In this document: piece after piece, positions 1 through 9,011 of the stretch
Numbering within the stretch: position 1 is the first letter of the stretch
Layout of the letters: every line of letters begins with the position of its first letter
Assembly: GCA_050948905.1 (NCBI GenBank)
Contig: JBMNES010000001.1
Location: 1,984,001 to 2,048,000, forward strand
Length of the DNA: 64,000 bases
From: DTKD01 sp050948905
GTDB lineage: Bacteria > Armatimonadota > UBA5829
Direction of reading: 5' to 3'
Translations under genes and position numbers: made by a program
Notes under the pieces: generated by a model
Database searches by the model: none
What the model saw: the letters and a program-made list of their open reading frames with translations, nothing else
Told to the model about the DNA's origin: nothing

Positions 1-1
1 G

Positions 2-3000
2 GGGATCGCCAGCGGCACATTCACAGCGGCCGGCCCGGTCTCATCACCGACTATCTCACTCAGCACTCGCACAACGAACGGCAGCGTGGCCGGTGTTCCG
101 TTCGGCTCGATTGAGGGTGGCATCCAGATCTCCGGCACATCGATAAGAGTAAATAACCTGGTAATAGCTGGAGTGCTGGGCGGTATGCTTCGGAGTTCGG
201 GAGTGGTATCAACTACGGGCCGTATTGATCTGGCAATAGCCGGGGAGAGCATAAATCTCGGTCAACTGGCCGCCAGGTTCGGCGAGCCGGGCGTCGAGGG
301 CACTGGATTCTTCAACGGGCGAGTAACCGGCTCTTTGAAATCCCCTCACGTCGAAGGTTTTATCGAGGCTTTTGGAGTTAAGACCCAGGAGTACACCGTA
401 GACCACGCCTCGGCAGAGGTCAGTGCGGACCGGGATCGTATAGTAGTCAGCGAGGCGACCATACAAATTTTTCCTGCCGCTATACGATTCAGCGGGGAGG
501 CCACCGGCCTGCAAACCGACAGAATATTTCTCGCGGCAAAGGCGAGTATGGAGCGTCTGGAAGTCTCCAAGCTCCTTGAACTAGCAGACCGTGAAGCAGA
601 TGTCACGGGAATCATCGGCGGCGAGTTTACCTTCTCCGGCATCTACCTGCCCGATGCCCGGCCTGGTCAACAGAGGCTGGTAGATGCGGTAGCGTCTGGT
701 TTTCTTAATATGGAAGACGGCACGGCCTTTGGATATCCGATCTCCAGCGCATCCGCCTCTGTCGACTATTCCGACGATGTGATCCGCCTTCTCAACGCCT
801 CGATTACAGGCGACGGCGCAGAGCTTACCGCGAGCGGTACTGTGAACACGGCGACTCACGACGTGGACGGCGCTTTCAAGCTTACTGATTTCGCGCTGTC
901 TCGATTGCAGGAAGCTGTTGGCGAATACGCTGTATTGGCTGGTACTGCAAACGCATCCGGCACGGTATCAGGCGAATGGGACGATATTAAAGCCGCTGCC
1001 CAGCTCAGCGTCGATAATCTCAGAGTCAACTTCGAGAAATTCGATAGAGCGGATTTGCAGTTTGCCTATGCCGACGGCAAGGTCGCTTCATACTCGGCTG
1101 TGATCGAGCGTGCAGGCCAAAGCGCAGAGTTATCAGGCGCAGGATACGATCTTGAAACAAACTGCTTTGAGTCGGCAAAGGGCGTTTTGGAGAACATCAG
1201 TGTGCCGGATATCATCAGCCTAGTCCGGGCAAGCCCCTATTTCTCCTCTGCCGAGGGCCAATCGGCAGCTACCTTATTTAATAAACTGCCTAAAATCTCA
1301 GGAGGCAGGTTGAACGGCTCATTTGAACTATCCGGGTGCCTGGATTCCACTGCCGCAGGCGCACCGATCATACCAGACGGCACGCTCGACCTGATTGTGA
1401 GCAATATAGGTATCGACATCCAGCAAATACAGGATGTGGAACTTCACGCCTCTGCAAAGGATGGGATTATATCTCTGCACCAACTCCTGGCTGTCTCCGA
1501 CGACGCCAGCCTGGAGGCAACAGGTGAGCGCGCCTATGATAACGGCGTCTTACAAATAGAGGTCTCTGCAGAAAACATCCAACTGAGCCGGCTCTCTCCC
1601 TGGTTAGGGGACAATACCCCGCGCGGGACACTATCCGCGACATTCGACATAGACGGGCCTTATCAAACACCGGATATCATCGGCTCCGTAGAAATCGTAA
1701 AGCCCGGGTTTGGTGCTTTTACACTCGACAGCATCCGCGCCGGCCAGATTCGCGTGACTCCGAATAGAATAGAAATACCGGATATACTTCTGTCAGCACA
1801 GGGTCATCAGGCCGTTGCGGCGGCTTCGGTGCCTTGGAACTGGTTATCGCTGTCGGTGCCCGATGACGAGCCCATATCGGTCTCGGCACAACTCAGCCAG
1901 CAGTCTCTCGATATTATCGGCGTCTTGTTGCCGCTGGTCGACTCGACAAAAACAACTGGTGCGCTTGAAGCCGCGTGGTTCCGTCTTGATGGGACACTGT
2001 TGGACCCTCAACTGGCTGGAGCATTAAAGATCGTGGACGGCACGGTGGTTCTGGCAGGATTCACCAACACGTTCTCCGGAGTGACTGTCGATCTGGGCTT
2101 TGAAGGCGACCGTATTGTGGTCAACGAGTGCCGGGTGTCTTCCAACCTCGGCGGAAACGCGTATGTCGTGCCCGGTGGAAGTGTCACACTTGGTATACTT
2201 AGCGGCAGCGAGATAAACCTGAGTGTGGTTGCCGATCAGCTTGTCGTTGGCGAAAAAAACATACTCGGCTTCAAAGAGGATGTGCTAACTCAAATTGACG
2301 CGGGGCTGCTGGTCACCGGGCCTCTTATGGAGCCATTAATAGCCGATAGCGCAGTTGCCGGCAAACAGGGCGGAATCAATCTATCCAACGCCAGATTCTC
2401 TTTCCAGACTGCTGCGGGACGAACCGAACTCCCCGCCGAGTCCGCCATTAATCCAAAATTCGATATCACTCTGCGGATCGGCAAGGACGTTGTCATATCC
2501 CCGCCCAACCTGCGCTTGACGGTTGCAGGCAGCGGCAAACTCGTCGGTAGCCTGCTCCAGCCACAGGTGCCGGACTTGAGATTGACCGTCCAGTCCGGAG
2601 AAATTAATCTCGCAACTGCCAGGTTAAGACTGGCCAGCGGAGGCACTATAGACATCTCTTATTTGCCGCCACAGGCGCCGAGCGTCAGTTTGAATCTGCA
2701 GGCGGAGGCTTCCGTGTTTGCTCTCAGCAGCTTCCGTCGTCAGGAACGCTATCAGATAACGATGCGAATCACCGGACAGGCCTCCAATCCGCAGATCAGT
2801 CTGTCCTCAAATCCGCCGGGGCTGAGTCGCGAGCAGATGTTGGCGGCGCTTGGGCATGTGCCTGGATTATTCTCGTCTCCTGAATCGGATTTGCAGAACG
2901 AGCTTGCTGGTGTGCTTACGGCGGCGGCTGCGAGTACGATATTTGCGCCGATTGAGGATATATTCGTTCAAAAGTTCGGATTTGAGCAGTTCAGTCTGCA

Positions 3001-3226
3001 ATACAGTTCGGTGACGCCGTTGTCGCTGTTTTTGTCGCACAGATTGACCGGCAAGCTGTATGTGTCGTTCTATCAGAGGCTATCCGCTGCGTTGGCTGAT
3101 GTGCAGGATGTGGAATATCAGGTCCTGTTAAATTACAGATGGAGGCCGAATTTTCAGGTCAGTTTTGGAGTTGACGATCAGCAGACTGCGCTGTTCCAGG
3201 TGATGTATGCGGCGGCTTTTCGGTAA
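2..3226 (+). CDS. tamB: TamB/DUF490-like translocation and assembly module protein (5' end outside window)
   Basis: The reading frame is open from the first bases of the window, so the N-terminus lies upstream; the GTG at 86 is only the first in-frame start codon visible. The roughly 1,070 residues seen are repetitive beta-rich AsmA/TamB-type sequence (alternating short strands, many Gly/Ala/Ser/Asp turns). The C-terminal 350-400 residues look like the conserved TamB domain and end with a strand-rich segment before the stop. Known TamB proteins span the periplasm and, with an Omp85 partner, move lipids or beta-barrel proteins to the outer membrane. BamA lies 0.9 kb downstream and fits that role. 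Family assignment is by sequence character and context; no catalytic motif exists to check. Confidence 0.85.
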   Translation, partial: GIASGTFTAAGPVSSPTISLSTRTTNGSVAGVPFGSIEGGIQISGTSIRVNNLVIAGVLGGMLRSSGVVSTTGRIDLAIAGESINLGQLAARFGEPGVEGTGFFNGRVTGSLKSPHVEGFIEAFGVKTQEYTVDHASAEVSADRDRIVVSEATIQIFPAAIRFSGEATGLQTDRIFLAAKASMERLEVSKLLELADREADVTGIIGGEFTFSGIYLPDARPGQQRLVDAVASGFLNMEDGTAFGYPISSASASVDYSDDVIRLLNASITGDGAELTASGTVNTATHDVDGAFKLTDFALSRLQEAVGEYAVLAGTANASGTVSGEWDDIKAAAQLSVDNLRVNFEKFDRADLQFAYADGKVASYSAVIERAGQSAELSGAGYDLETNCFESAKGVLENISVPDIISLVRASPYFSSAEGQSAATLFNKLPKISGGRLNGSFELSGCLDSTAAGAPIIPDGTLDLIVSNIGIDIQQIQDVELHASAKDGIISLHQLLAVSDDASLEATGERAYDNGVLQIEVSAENIQLSRLSPWLGDNTPRGTLSATFDIDGPYQTPDIIGSVEIVKPGFGAFTLDSIRAGQIRVTPNRIEIPDILLSAQGHQAVAAASVPWNWLSLSVPDDEPISVSAQLSQQSLDIIGVLLPLVDSTKTTGALEAAWFRLDGTLLDPQLAGALKIVDGTVVLAGFTNTFSGVTVDLGFEGDRIVVNECRVSSNLGGNAYVVPGGSVTLGILSGSEINLSVVADQLVVGEKNILGFKEDVLTQIDAGLLVTGPLMEPLIADSAVAGKQGGINLSNARFSFQTAAGRTELPAESAINPKFDITLRIGKDVVISPPNLRLTVAGSGKLVGSLLQPQVPDLRLTVQSGEINLATARLRLASGGTIDISYLPPQAPSVSLNLQAEASVFALSSFRRQERYQITMRITGQASNPQISLSSNPPGLSREQMLAALGHVPGLFSSPESDLQNELAGVLTAAAASTIFAPIEDIFVQKFGFEQFSLQYSSVTPLSLFLSHRLTGKLYVSFYQRLSAALADVQDVEYQVLLNYRWRPNFQVSFGVDDQQTALFQVMYAAAFR

Positions 3227-3344
3227 TTAGCGCGCAAAAAGCAGGTATGTGATCCGGGTGGGGGGAATCATATTGTGTGGCGGGTCTGTGCTGGGAATCC
3301 GCGGCGGCAGGTAGGCAGGCCTTGTGCGGCGGAATGAGGCGGTT

Positions 3345-3890
3345 ATGGATTTTGATGGGCTGGTCGATTTATATGAGAAGCCTATCTACAACCTGGTGCT
3401 GCGGGTGTTCGGAGATGCCGAGGAGGCTGCCGATCTGACGCAGGAGACTTTTGTGGCTGCATATAAAGCGTGGGGCTCGTTTCGCGGAGACTCGACGGCT
3501 TACACCTGGCTGTATCGAATCGCTGTTAATTTGTGTAAGAACAAATTTCGCGAACGGGATCGTCGACGGCAGTACGAGACGGTGTCTTTAGACGAAACCT
3601 CCGATACTGGTTTTGAATCGTCTGATCCTTTTGGGGAAAGGGTGGCTGATCAATCAGATACTCCCGACGAGGTGCTGCAGCGAAAAGAACTCCGTGCGTT
3701 GATCGAACAGGCCATACGGCAACTGCCGCCGGACTATAGAATCGTGGCGGTGCTCAGAGACCTGCAGGGGCTTTCATACTCCGATATCGCTGAAGCGGCG
3801 GATTTGTCCGTGGACGTGGTGAAAACTCGACTAGCCCGTGCAAGGGGCATGCTGCGTCGCAGGTTGGGCCCATACTTGACCGATGAATAG
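3345..3890 (+). CDS. ECF-type RNA polymerase sigma factor (RpoE-like)
   Basis: A 181-residue sigma-70 family protein of ECF layout. Region 2 covers about residues 4-75, with the DAEEAADLTQETF core-binding stretch and a W-L-Y-R-I-A-V-N-L segment. Region 4 covers about 120-175, with the L-P-P-D-Y-R-I-V and G-L-S-Y-S-D-I-A helix-turn-helix. ATG 3345 is chosen because GAGG lies 5 bases upstream; an in-frame GTG at 3324 would add seven residues. No anti-sigma gene follows. The neighbours are tamB-like and bamA, so control of envelope genes is a reasonable guess by analogy with RpoE, but nothing in the sequence proves it. Confidence 0.9.
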   Translation: MDFDGLVDLYEKPIYNLVLRVFGDAEEAADLTQETFVAAYKAWGSFRGDSTAYTWLYRIAVNLCKNKFRERDRRRQYETVSLDETSDTGFESSDPFGERVADQSDTPDEVLQRKELRALIEQAIRQLPPDYRIVAVLRDLQGLSYSDIAEAADLSVDVVKTRLARARGMLRRRLGPYLTDE

Positions 3891-3929
3891 CTCATCTGCT
3901 GACCTGGTGAGCTGAACTGTAATCTCTAC

Positions 3930-3958
3930 TTGTAGAGCGTCTTTGCGTATAGTATAAT
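3930..3958 (+). promoter_or_regulatory. Sigma-70-like promoter of bamA
   Basis: TTGTAG (3930-3935), a 17-base spacer and a perfect TATAAT (3953-3958) lie 126 bases ahead of the bamA start, in the 193-base gap after the sigma factor gene. The leader of about 115 bases shows no obvious riboswitch. Confidence 0.7.
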
Positions 3959-4083
3959 GCCTGCGATTGACTGGTTATGAGCAGTCAAACCAAGCATTGA
4001 CTTATTCTAGTTTACGAAATATTCAGGGCCGGTTGCGAATATTCGGCGCGATCGGACGTTGACTGTCAGGAGGACCATAACGA

Positions 4084-5916
4084 ATGTCTTGTGCCAAACG
4101 CGTGTCGGCAATTATCCTCGCTGTCGCTTTCTTGTTGTTGCTGCCAGGAATGATCTTTGCACAGGAGAAGAAAGTCGTCGAGGTAGCGATCAGCGGAAAC
4201 GTCAACATCAATACCGAAACCATACGTAATGTTATCTCTCTTCAGCCGGGAATGGATTATTCTGAAGAGGCCATTGAAAAAGACCGCAACGCCATTATGG
4301 GCCTGGGCTATTTTAGCACCATCACCCCTCACATTGAGGATGTGCCCGGAGGCGTTAAGGTTACATACGAAGTCACAGAAAACCCCAGGATATCCGAAGT
4401 TAAGATTATCGGCAGCGAGCCGATTGCTGCGGACGTCGTGCTGGGGCTTATGAAGACCAAGGCCAATCAGGTCCTCAACTCGGATACGCTTAACCTCGAC
4501 GTTGAGGCGATTCAGGCATATTACGGGGAGCAGGGTTACATTGCCTATGTAACTGAAGACCTCGGCATCGACCCTAAGACGGGCGTGCTGACGGTGCCGA
4601 TCCTCGTCAACCGCGTTGAATCTGTGGTTATCACCGGCAACAAAAAGACCAAAGACTGGGCGCTTATCCGCGAGATGAAGACTCAGCCTGGCAAGGTCTT
4701 TAACGTGAAGGTTCTTAAAGAGGATATTATCCGAATATACAACCTCGATATTTTAGAGGATATCAAGCCGTATCAAATCACGCCAGGCGCTGAGATCGGT
4801 ATGGTCAAAATCACCATCCCGGTTGTCGAGAAAAAGACCGGAATGGTATCTCTTGGCTTTGGTTACAGTTCCAGGCAGAGGCTGGTCGGTCAGGCGCGCC
4901 TCTCGGAGACCAACTTCCGCGGCAGGGCGCAGGGGCTTAACCTTCTATGGCAGCAGGGCACCAGCAACGCTGTCGGCGGACCTGCCAGCCAGGAAATCGG
5001 GTTCTATGAGCCCTGGATCGACAAGAGGCATACCTCTCTTTCGGTGAACGCTTACAACAAACTGCTGTATAGGTTCTCTTCCGGTATATTCAACTCGTCT
5101 TCTTTTGCCAACGACGAGAACTATTCTGAGCGCCACCAGGGCGGCGACGTCACACTCAGCCGGCCGATTACTGAAAAGACACGCGTATACGTCGGCGGAC
5201 GATATGAGGATGTAAAAACCGCTGAGGGCCTGTTGAGCAATATTGTGGGGGATCTTGACCTTTATCGAATGGTTATGCAGGGCACTGTTGCTGCTGGCTC
5301 GGTAAGGTTGGTTCATAACACCAGAGATTTCGACCTCGACCCGGCGGCTGGACGATATGAGGGAATCTCCTTGGAGCTGGGCTCGGTTAGCGGCAACACG
5401 TTTAAGCGCGACGCGAACGATCCCACGGCATTTTTAAAATCGCCGTTTGACGGGTCGTTTGCCAAAGGATCAATCGACGTGCGACGATACTTCAGCAAAG
5501 GTGGCCGCAAGCTTACTCCGCAGGACAAGCGCGTTACGCTTGCGTTGCGGTTGAGAGCCGGCACAGCTTCCGGTAAGCTGCCGTTCTTCGAACAGTTCTT
5601 CGTCGGAGGGGCGGAGAGCCTGCGGGGATATCGCGAGGACAGGTTCTGGGGTGACAAAATGCTGCTGGCCAGCGCGGAACTGCGCAAGCCCATCGCCCAG
5701 TCAATTGCCGGGGTAGTCTTTGTTGATTATGGCGATGCGTGGGGTGGCAATCCGGACTTCTTCATCACTCAGATGCCTCAGTCTAAATCATTTGACGGAT
5801 TCTTTGGGACGGGCGTCGGGCTTCGTGTAAACACTCCGATCGGCCATCTCAGACTGGACTATGGCATTGGAAGCGAGGGAAGCCGCACCCACTTCAGTAT
5901 GGGCCAGGCGTTTTAA
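4084..5916 (+). CDS. bamA: Outer membrane protein assembly factor BamA (Omp85)
   Basis: This is the central pore of the BAM complex, which folds beta-barrel proteins into the outer membrane. The signal peptide is residues 1-26 (positive start, hydrophobic core, F-A-Q cleavage site). Three POTRA-like repeats follow at about 30-97, 98-175 and 176-255, each with the G-x-x-x-I/V pattern; proteobacterial BamA has five, so this is a shorter form. The rest is a 16-strand-type barrel with the conserved L-R-G-Y loop motif (RGY at 514-516) and a C-terminal phenylalanine. AGGAGG lies just upstream of the ATG. It sits upstream of two Skp-like chaperones and lpxD, a very widespread gene order. Confidence 0.96.
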   Translation: MSCAKRVSAIILAVAFLLLLPGMIFAQEKKVVEVAISGNVNINTETIRNVISLQPGMDYSEEAIEKDRNAIMGLGYFSTITPHIEDVPGGVKVTYEVTENPRISEVKIIGSEPIAADVVLGLMKTKANQVLNSDTLNLDVEAIQAYYGEQGYIAYVTEDLGIDPKTGVLTVPILVNRVESVVITGNKKTKDWALIREMKTQPGKVFNVKVLKEDIIRIYNLDILEDIKPYQITPGAEIGMVKITIPVVEKKTGMVSLGFGYSSRQRLVGQARLSETNFRGRAQGLNLLWQQGTSNAVGGPASQEIGFYEPWIDKRHTSLSVNAYNKLLYRFSSGIFNSSSFANDENYSERHQGGDVTLSRPITEKTRVYVGGRYEDVKTAEGLLSNIVGDLDLYRMVMQGTVAAGSVRLVHNTRDFDLDPAAGRYEGISLELGSVSGNTFKRDANDPTAFLKSPFDGSFAKGSIDVRRYFSKGGRKLTPQDKRVTLALRLRAGTASGKLPFFEQFFVGGAESLRGYREDRFWGDKMLLASAELRKPIAQSIAGVVFVDYGDAWGGNPDFFITQMPQSKSFDGFFGTGVGLRVNTPIGHLRLDYGIGSEGSRTHFSMGQAF

Positions 5917-5950
5917 AGAGCGATTTAACGTTTACTTAATTAGCTTCAGG

Positions 5951-5990
5951 ATACGGGCGGTGATCTCAACGTTGCCGCCCGTATTTGTTA
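5951..5990 (+). terminator. Hairpin terminator after bamA
   Basis: A perfect 10-base stem (5951-5960 with 5975-5984, ATACGGGCGG and its complement) closes a 14-base loop and is followed by TTTGTTAATAT. It separates bamA from the ompH promoter. A second, weaker inverted repeat, ATTCACCC/GGGTGAAT, lies at 5995-6002 and 6023-6030. Confidence 0.75.
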
Positions 5991-6090
5991 ATATATTCAC
6001 CCGCGAACTGGCTTGGGAGGCTGGGTGAATCGGGCAATACAAATCATCTGGATACGTCTATTCAAGATATATTGGGCCGTGGCGTTTCGG

Positions 6091-6119
6091 TTGTTGGGGC
6101 GCTGTGTTTCTGATATAAT
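6091..6119 (+). promoter_or_regulatory. Sigma-70-like promoter upstream of the skp/lpx operon
   Basis: TTGTTG (6091-6096), 17-base spacer, TATAAT (6114-6119) with a TG extension at 6111-6112. It lies 54 bases ahead of the first OmpH-like gene. It is the last clear promoter seen before the gapless lpx genes, so it may drive the whole operon. Confidence 0.65.
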
Positions 6120-6173
6120 CACGTCAGTAGGGGCAATACCCCAATGTCTATTCTTCTATGAGAGGTATATCGA

Positions 6174-6821
6174 ATGCTAAGACGATTCGGCAGGGCTGTT
6201 TTTTTGTTGGCTGGTGCAATAGCTGTCGTTGGGCTGGCTGGTTCGGCGGTCCTGGCAGCCCCTAACGATATAAAAATCGGCGTGGTCGATTTACAGAAAG
6301 TATATAGAGACGCGCCCCGCGTCAAACAATATCGAGAGCAGTTGGAAGACTTCAGCAGGTCTTTGGCAACCAAACTCGACATAAGATCACAGAATATGAT
6401 GCTCAATGAGGACGAGATCAAAGAGCTTATCGATCTGAAAACGAAGGAAAAACCCACCGAGGCGGAGAGTTCGCGAGCAAAGCAACTTTCTGAGATTGAG
6501 AGAGCCAAGGACGAGGAGCTTAGAAAACTCCAGGAGACCAAAGAACTCAACGACCAGCAACAGGCGCGCCTCAAAGAACTTCAGGGCTTGCAGCAAAAGT
6601 CTAAGGACATAGGTGCTGCGTTGGCAAAGGACTATGATGGTCAGTATCAGGCTAAAATGGCCGAGCTTGAGACCAAGTCCGACAGCGACATTCAGGATGC
6701 CGTCAACAAAACCGCTGAAGCTAAGGGTCTTACGCTTGTGTTGGATAAGGCTGTGGTATTTCTTGGCGGTGTGGATATTACCGACGACGTCGTCTCTCGA
6801 CTCGACCGCAAGGCGCAGTGA
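6174..6821 (+). CDS. OmpH/Skp-family periplasmic chaperone
   Basis: A 215-residue exported protein. A signal peptide covers about residues 1-29 (hydrophobic core, A-V-L-A-A). A short beta strand with the family hallmark I-G-V-V-D-L-Q-K-V-Y follows at about 35-45, then a long charged, Lys/Glu/Gln-rich coiled coil (about 50-165), then the closing strand G-L-T-L-V-L-D-K-A-V-V-F. This is the jellyfish-like Skp layout; Skp holds unfolded outer-membrane proteins in the periplasm for BamA. It is longer than E. coli Skp (161 residues), mostly in the coiled tentacles. Its place between bamA and lpxD agrees with the family. Confidence 0.9.
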   Translation: MLRRFGRAVFLLAGAIAVVGLAGSAVLAAPNDIKIGVVDLQKVYRDAPRVKQYREQLEDFSRSLATKLDIRSQNMMLNEDEIKELIDLKTKEKPTEAESSRAKQLSEIERAKDEELRKLQETKELNDQQQARLKELQGLQQKSKDIGAALAKDYDGQYQAKMAELETKSDSDIQDAVNKTAEAKGLTLVLDKAVVFLGGVDITDDVVSRLDRKAQ

Positions 6822-6847
6822 CATAAAAAACTGAGGTGCTCCGCTTG

Positions 6848-7963
6848 ATGATCCGAACTGGATCAGGCCGTCTTACGGCTTTGTTTTTCACTTTAATAAT
6901 AGCAGCAGGCGTATCTGTTGGCTCTGCGCAGGCTAAATCCGCGCCAAGCGTCAGAGTTGTCTACGTCGATACATCTGAGCTGGCCAGGCTACATCCCGGT
7001 TGGCGTGCACTGGATGATATGAGGTTGACGCTTAGTGGCACAGGGTTGCAGGAAGCTATGTCGGCTGCTGGAAGTTCTGCGCCGCCGGTGATAAGTGTGC
7101 CGAAACAGCAGTTACCGAGCGGCACGTCAAGAGAAGAGCTTGTGGCTAAGGCGGCCCGCGACGCCTCGGCGGCGTTGGACAAGTTGGAGGCTCGCAAATA
7201 CAACGCGCTGCAGGCAAGGCGTGAGTCGATGCGGGCTTATCTGCTGAAGAGCTCAGAGTCCGAATGGAAGACAGAAGCTAAAGACCTGCAGGCGCAAGCC
7301 GCTGTCTTGATGAAAGAGGTCGATGACCGTTATGCAGCAGAACTCGTCAACGCGAGACTTCGGCAGGTCGCTGCAAAGGCCGCCTCGTCGATAAGTCAGA
7401 AAGAAGATGCCGGCATTGACCGCACTCTGACAGATGAAAAAATGGCGGCGGCGGATGCTGAGGTCGCTCGCATTATGGCGGAATCTGATGCTGAAAAAGA
7501 TCGGATTACTGCTGATATTAACGCTAAAATCGCGGCGATAAAGCAGGCTTCGGAGCGCCGTGTCGAGGAGCAGATTGCCGAATATAACGCCGAACAGAGC
7601 GCGATAATCGCGGATAGTATGGCTTCGGCCAGGAGTGATATAGCCCGCCGGTTAGGGCCGACATCGACTCCGGATCTTTTCGCTGTTTTGGATATGGGGT
7701 TCGCTCAGCCGGTCGGAAAGACGCGTGTGGCGAGCGGCGATAAGATGGTGGACCTGCGGGCCGCGTATTCAGCATTACAGAGACGCATAGATAACGATGT
7801 GCGAGAGTTGGTTCTGTCTTTGGCCTCGCAAAAAGGCTTGCAAGTCTCCTTTGAGCGAAAGACGACCAGGATGAACGACGCCACCGGAATGTTTGCGAAC
7901 CTCATCAGGAAATGTGGGTGGAGCGCCTCGATTCCGGCGTCGGCTGCGTTAGGGAATTCGTAG
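6848..7963 (+). CDS. Second, divergent Skp-like coiled-coil periplasmic protein
   Basis: About 371 residues with an N-terminal signal peptide (hydrophobic core ending A-Q-A). A strand V-R-V-V-Y-V-D-T-S-E-L then resembles the first strand of OmpH/Skp proteins. Most of the rest (about 100-270) is an Ala/Glu/Lys/Gln-rich coiled coil, and the C-terminal 90 residues are more globular (G-L-Q-V-S-F-E near the end). Start choice: GAGGTG (6833-6838) is best spaced for TTG 6845 or ATG 6848; GTG 6836 lies inside that ribosome site and is unlikely. It is probably a second periplasmic holdase or spacer co-transcribed with the first. The link to Skp is weak sequence likeness plus position. Confidence 0.7.
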   Translation: MIRTGSGRLTALFFTLIIAAGVSVGSAQAKSAPSVRVVYVDTSELARLHPGWRALDDMRLTLSGTGLQEAMSAAGSSAPPVISVPKQQLPSGTSREELVAKAARDASAALDKLEARKYNALQARRESMRAYLLKSSESEWKTEAKDLQAQAAVLMKEVDDRYAAELVNARLRQVAAKAASSISQKEDAGIDRTLTDEKMAAADAEVARIMAESDAEKDRITADINAKIAAIKQASERRVEEQIAEYNAEQSAIIADSMASARSDIARRLGPTSTPDLFAVLDMGFAQPVGKTRVASGDKMVDLRAAYSALQRRIDNDVRELVLSLASQKGLQVSFERKTTRMNDATGMFANLIRKCGWSASIPASAALGNS

Positions 7964-7967
7964 AGAA

Positions 7968-9011
7968 GTGAATATAACTGCCTTCCAACTTGCCGAAACT
8001 ATCGGCGGCGAATTATATGGCGATCCAGACATCTGCATTTCGGGAGTCGGCAGCGTGGACGAGGCTCTCTGCGGCGACGTCGTATTGGCTGCGGATCAGA
8101 AGTTTTTGAGCAGGGCCCTTAAATCCAAGGCCAGTTGTATAGTTGTCGGGGCCCGAGTAGATGGACTGGCTGATGACAAGTGCATCGTCGTTGCAGCAGA
8201 CCCAGACGCCGCGTTTTCCAGGGCGCTCGAGTTGTTCCGTGGCCAGCAGGCTGCGCCGGCAGTAGGTATTGGCGCTGGCACTGTTGTCGAGCACGGCGTG
8301 GTTTTTGGAAAAGACGTGCGCGTTGGCTCAAATTGTCACCTGGGCAAAAACGTCGTGTTCGGAGACGGGTGCGTGGTGTACCCTAACGTATATATCGGGG
8401 ACGACTGCAGCATCGGCGAATTCTCCAGGCTGTATCCGGGTGTGGTGATTCACGATAGGTGCGTTCTAGGTTGCCGGACGATTATTCGCGCCGGCACTGT
8501 AATCGGCTCAGATGGGTTCGGATTTACTCAACAAGATGGCGGGATGACCAGGCTGCCGCACGCTGGTATAGTTGAGGTCGGAGATGATGTCGAGATTGGA
8601 GCCAATGTCACAATAGATCGGGCCAAGACGGGTTCGACGGTCATCGGCAGTGGCACGAAGATTGATAACCTGGTTCATATAGCTCATAACTGCCGAATAG
8701 GCCGGAACTGTATTCTGGTGGCACAGGTTGGTGTGGCAGGCAGCGTCAAAATTGGGAATAATGTTACGCTTGCTGGGCAAGCCGGTGTGAAAGATCACGT
8801 CTCTATTGGTGATGGGTGTATTGTGGCTGCAAGGGCGGGGGTTATAGGTGATCTTGCGGCTGGTTCTGTGGTGTCAGGATTTCCCGCAAGGGATCATACA
8901 ATTGAGAAGAGAATGCAGGCTGCGAATTTACGATTGCCGGATATGCTGAAGCGCCTGCGAGAGCTGGAAGCTGAAATAAAGAAGTTGCAAGAGGGTGAAG
9001 AGGAACAATAG
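7968..9011 (+). CDS. lpxD: UDP-3-O-acylglucosamine N-acyltransferase LpxD
   Basis: This enzyme transfers a hydroxyacyl chain from ACP to the 2-amine of UDP-3-O-acylglucosamine, the third step of lipid A synthesis. The 347-residue protein has the LpxD N-terminal uridine-binding domain (about 1-95), then many left-handed beta-helix hexapeptide repeats (I-G-x-x-x-x) and a C-terminal helix rich in Leu/Glu/Lys. The active-site histidine is in H-I-A-H-N at 237-241. It starts with GTG 7968, five bases after the previous stop, and its TAG directly abuts the lpxC ATG. Confidence 0.96.
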   Translation: MNITAFQLAETIGGELYGDPDICISGVGSVDEALCGDVVLAADQKFLSRALKSKASCIVVGARVDGLADDKCIVVAADPDAAFSRALELFRGQQAAPAVGIGAGTVVEHGVVFGKDVRVGSNCHLGKNVVFGDGCVVYPNVYIGDDCSIGEFSRLYPGVVIHDRCVLGCRTIIRAGTVIGSDGFGFTQQDGGMTRLPHAGIVEVGDDVEIGANVTIDRAKTGSTVIGSGTKIDNLVHIAHNCRIGRNCILVAQVGVAGSVKIGNNVTLAGQAGVKDHVSIGDGCIVAARAGVIGDLAAGSVVSGFPARDHTIEKRMQAANLRLPDMLKRLRELEAEIKKLQEGEEEQ

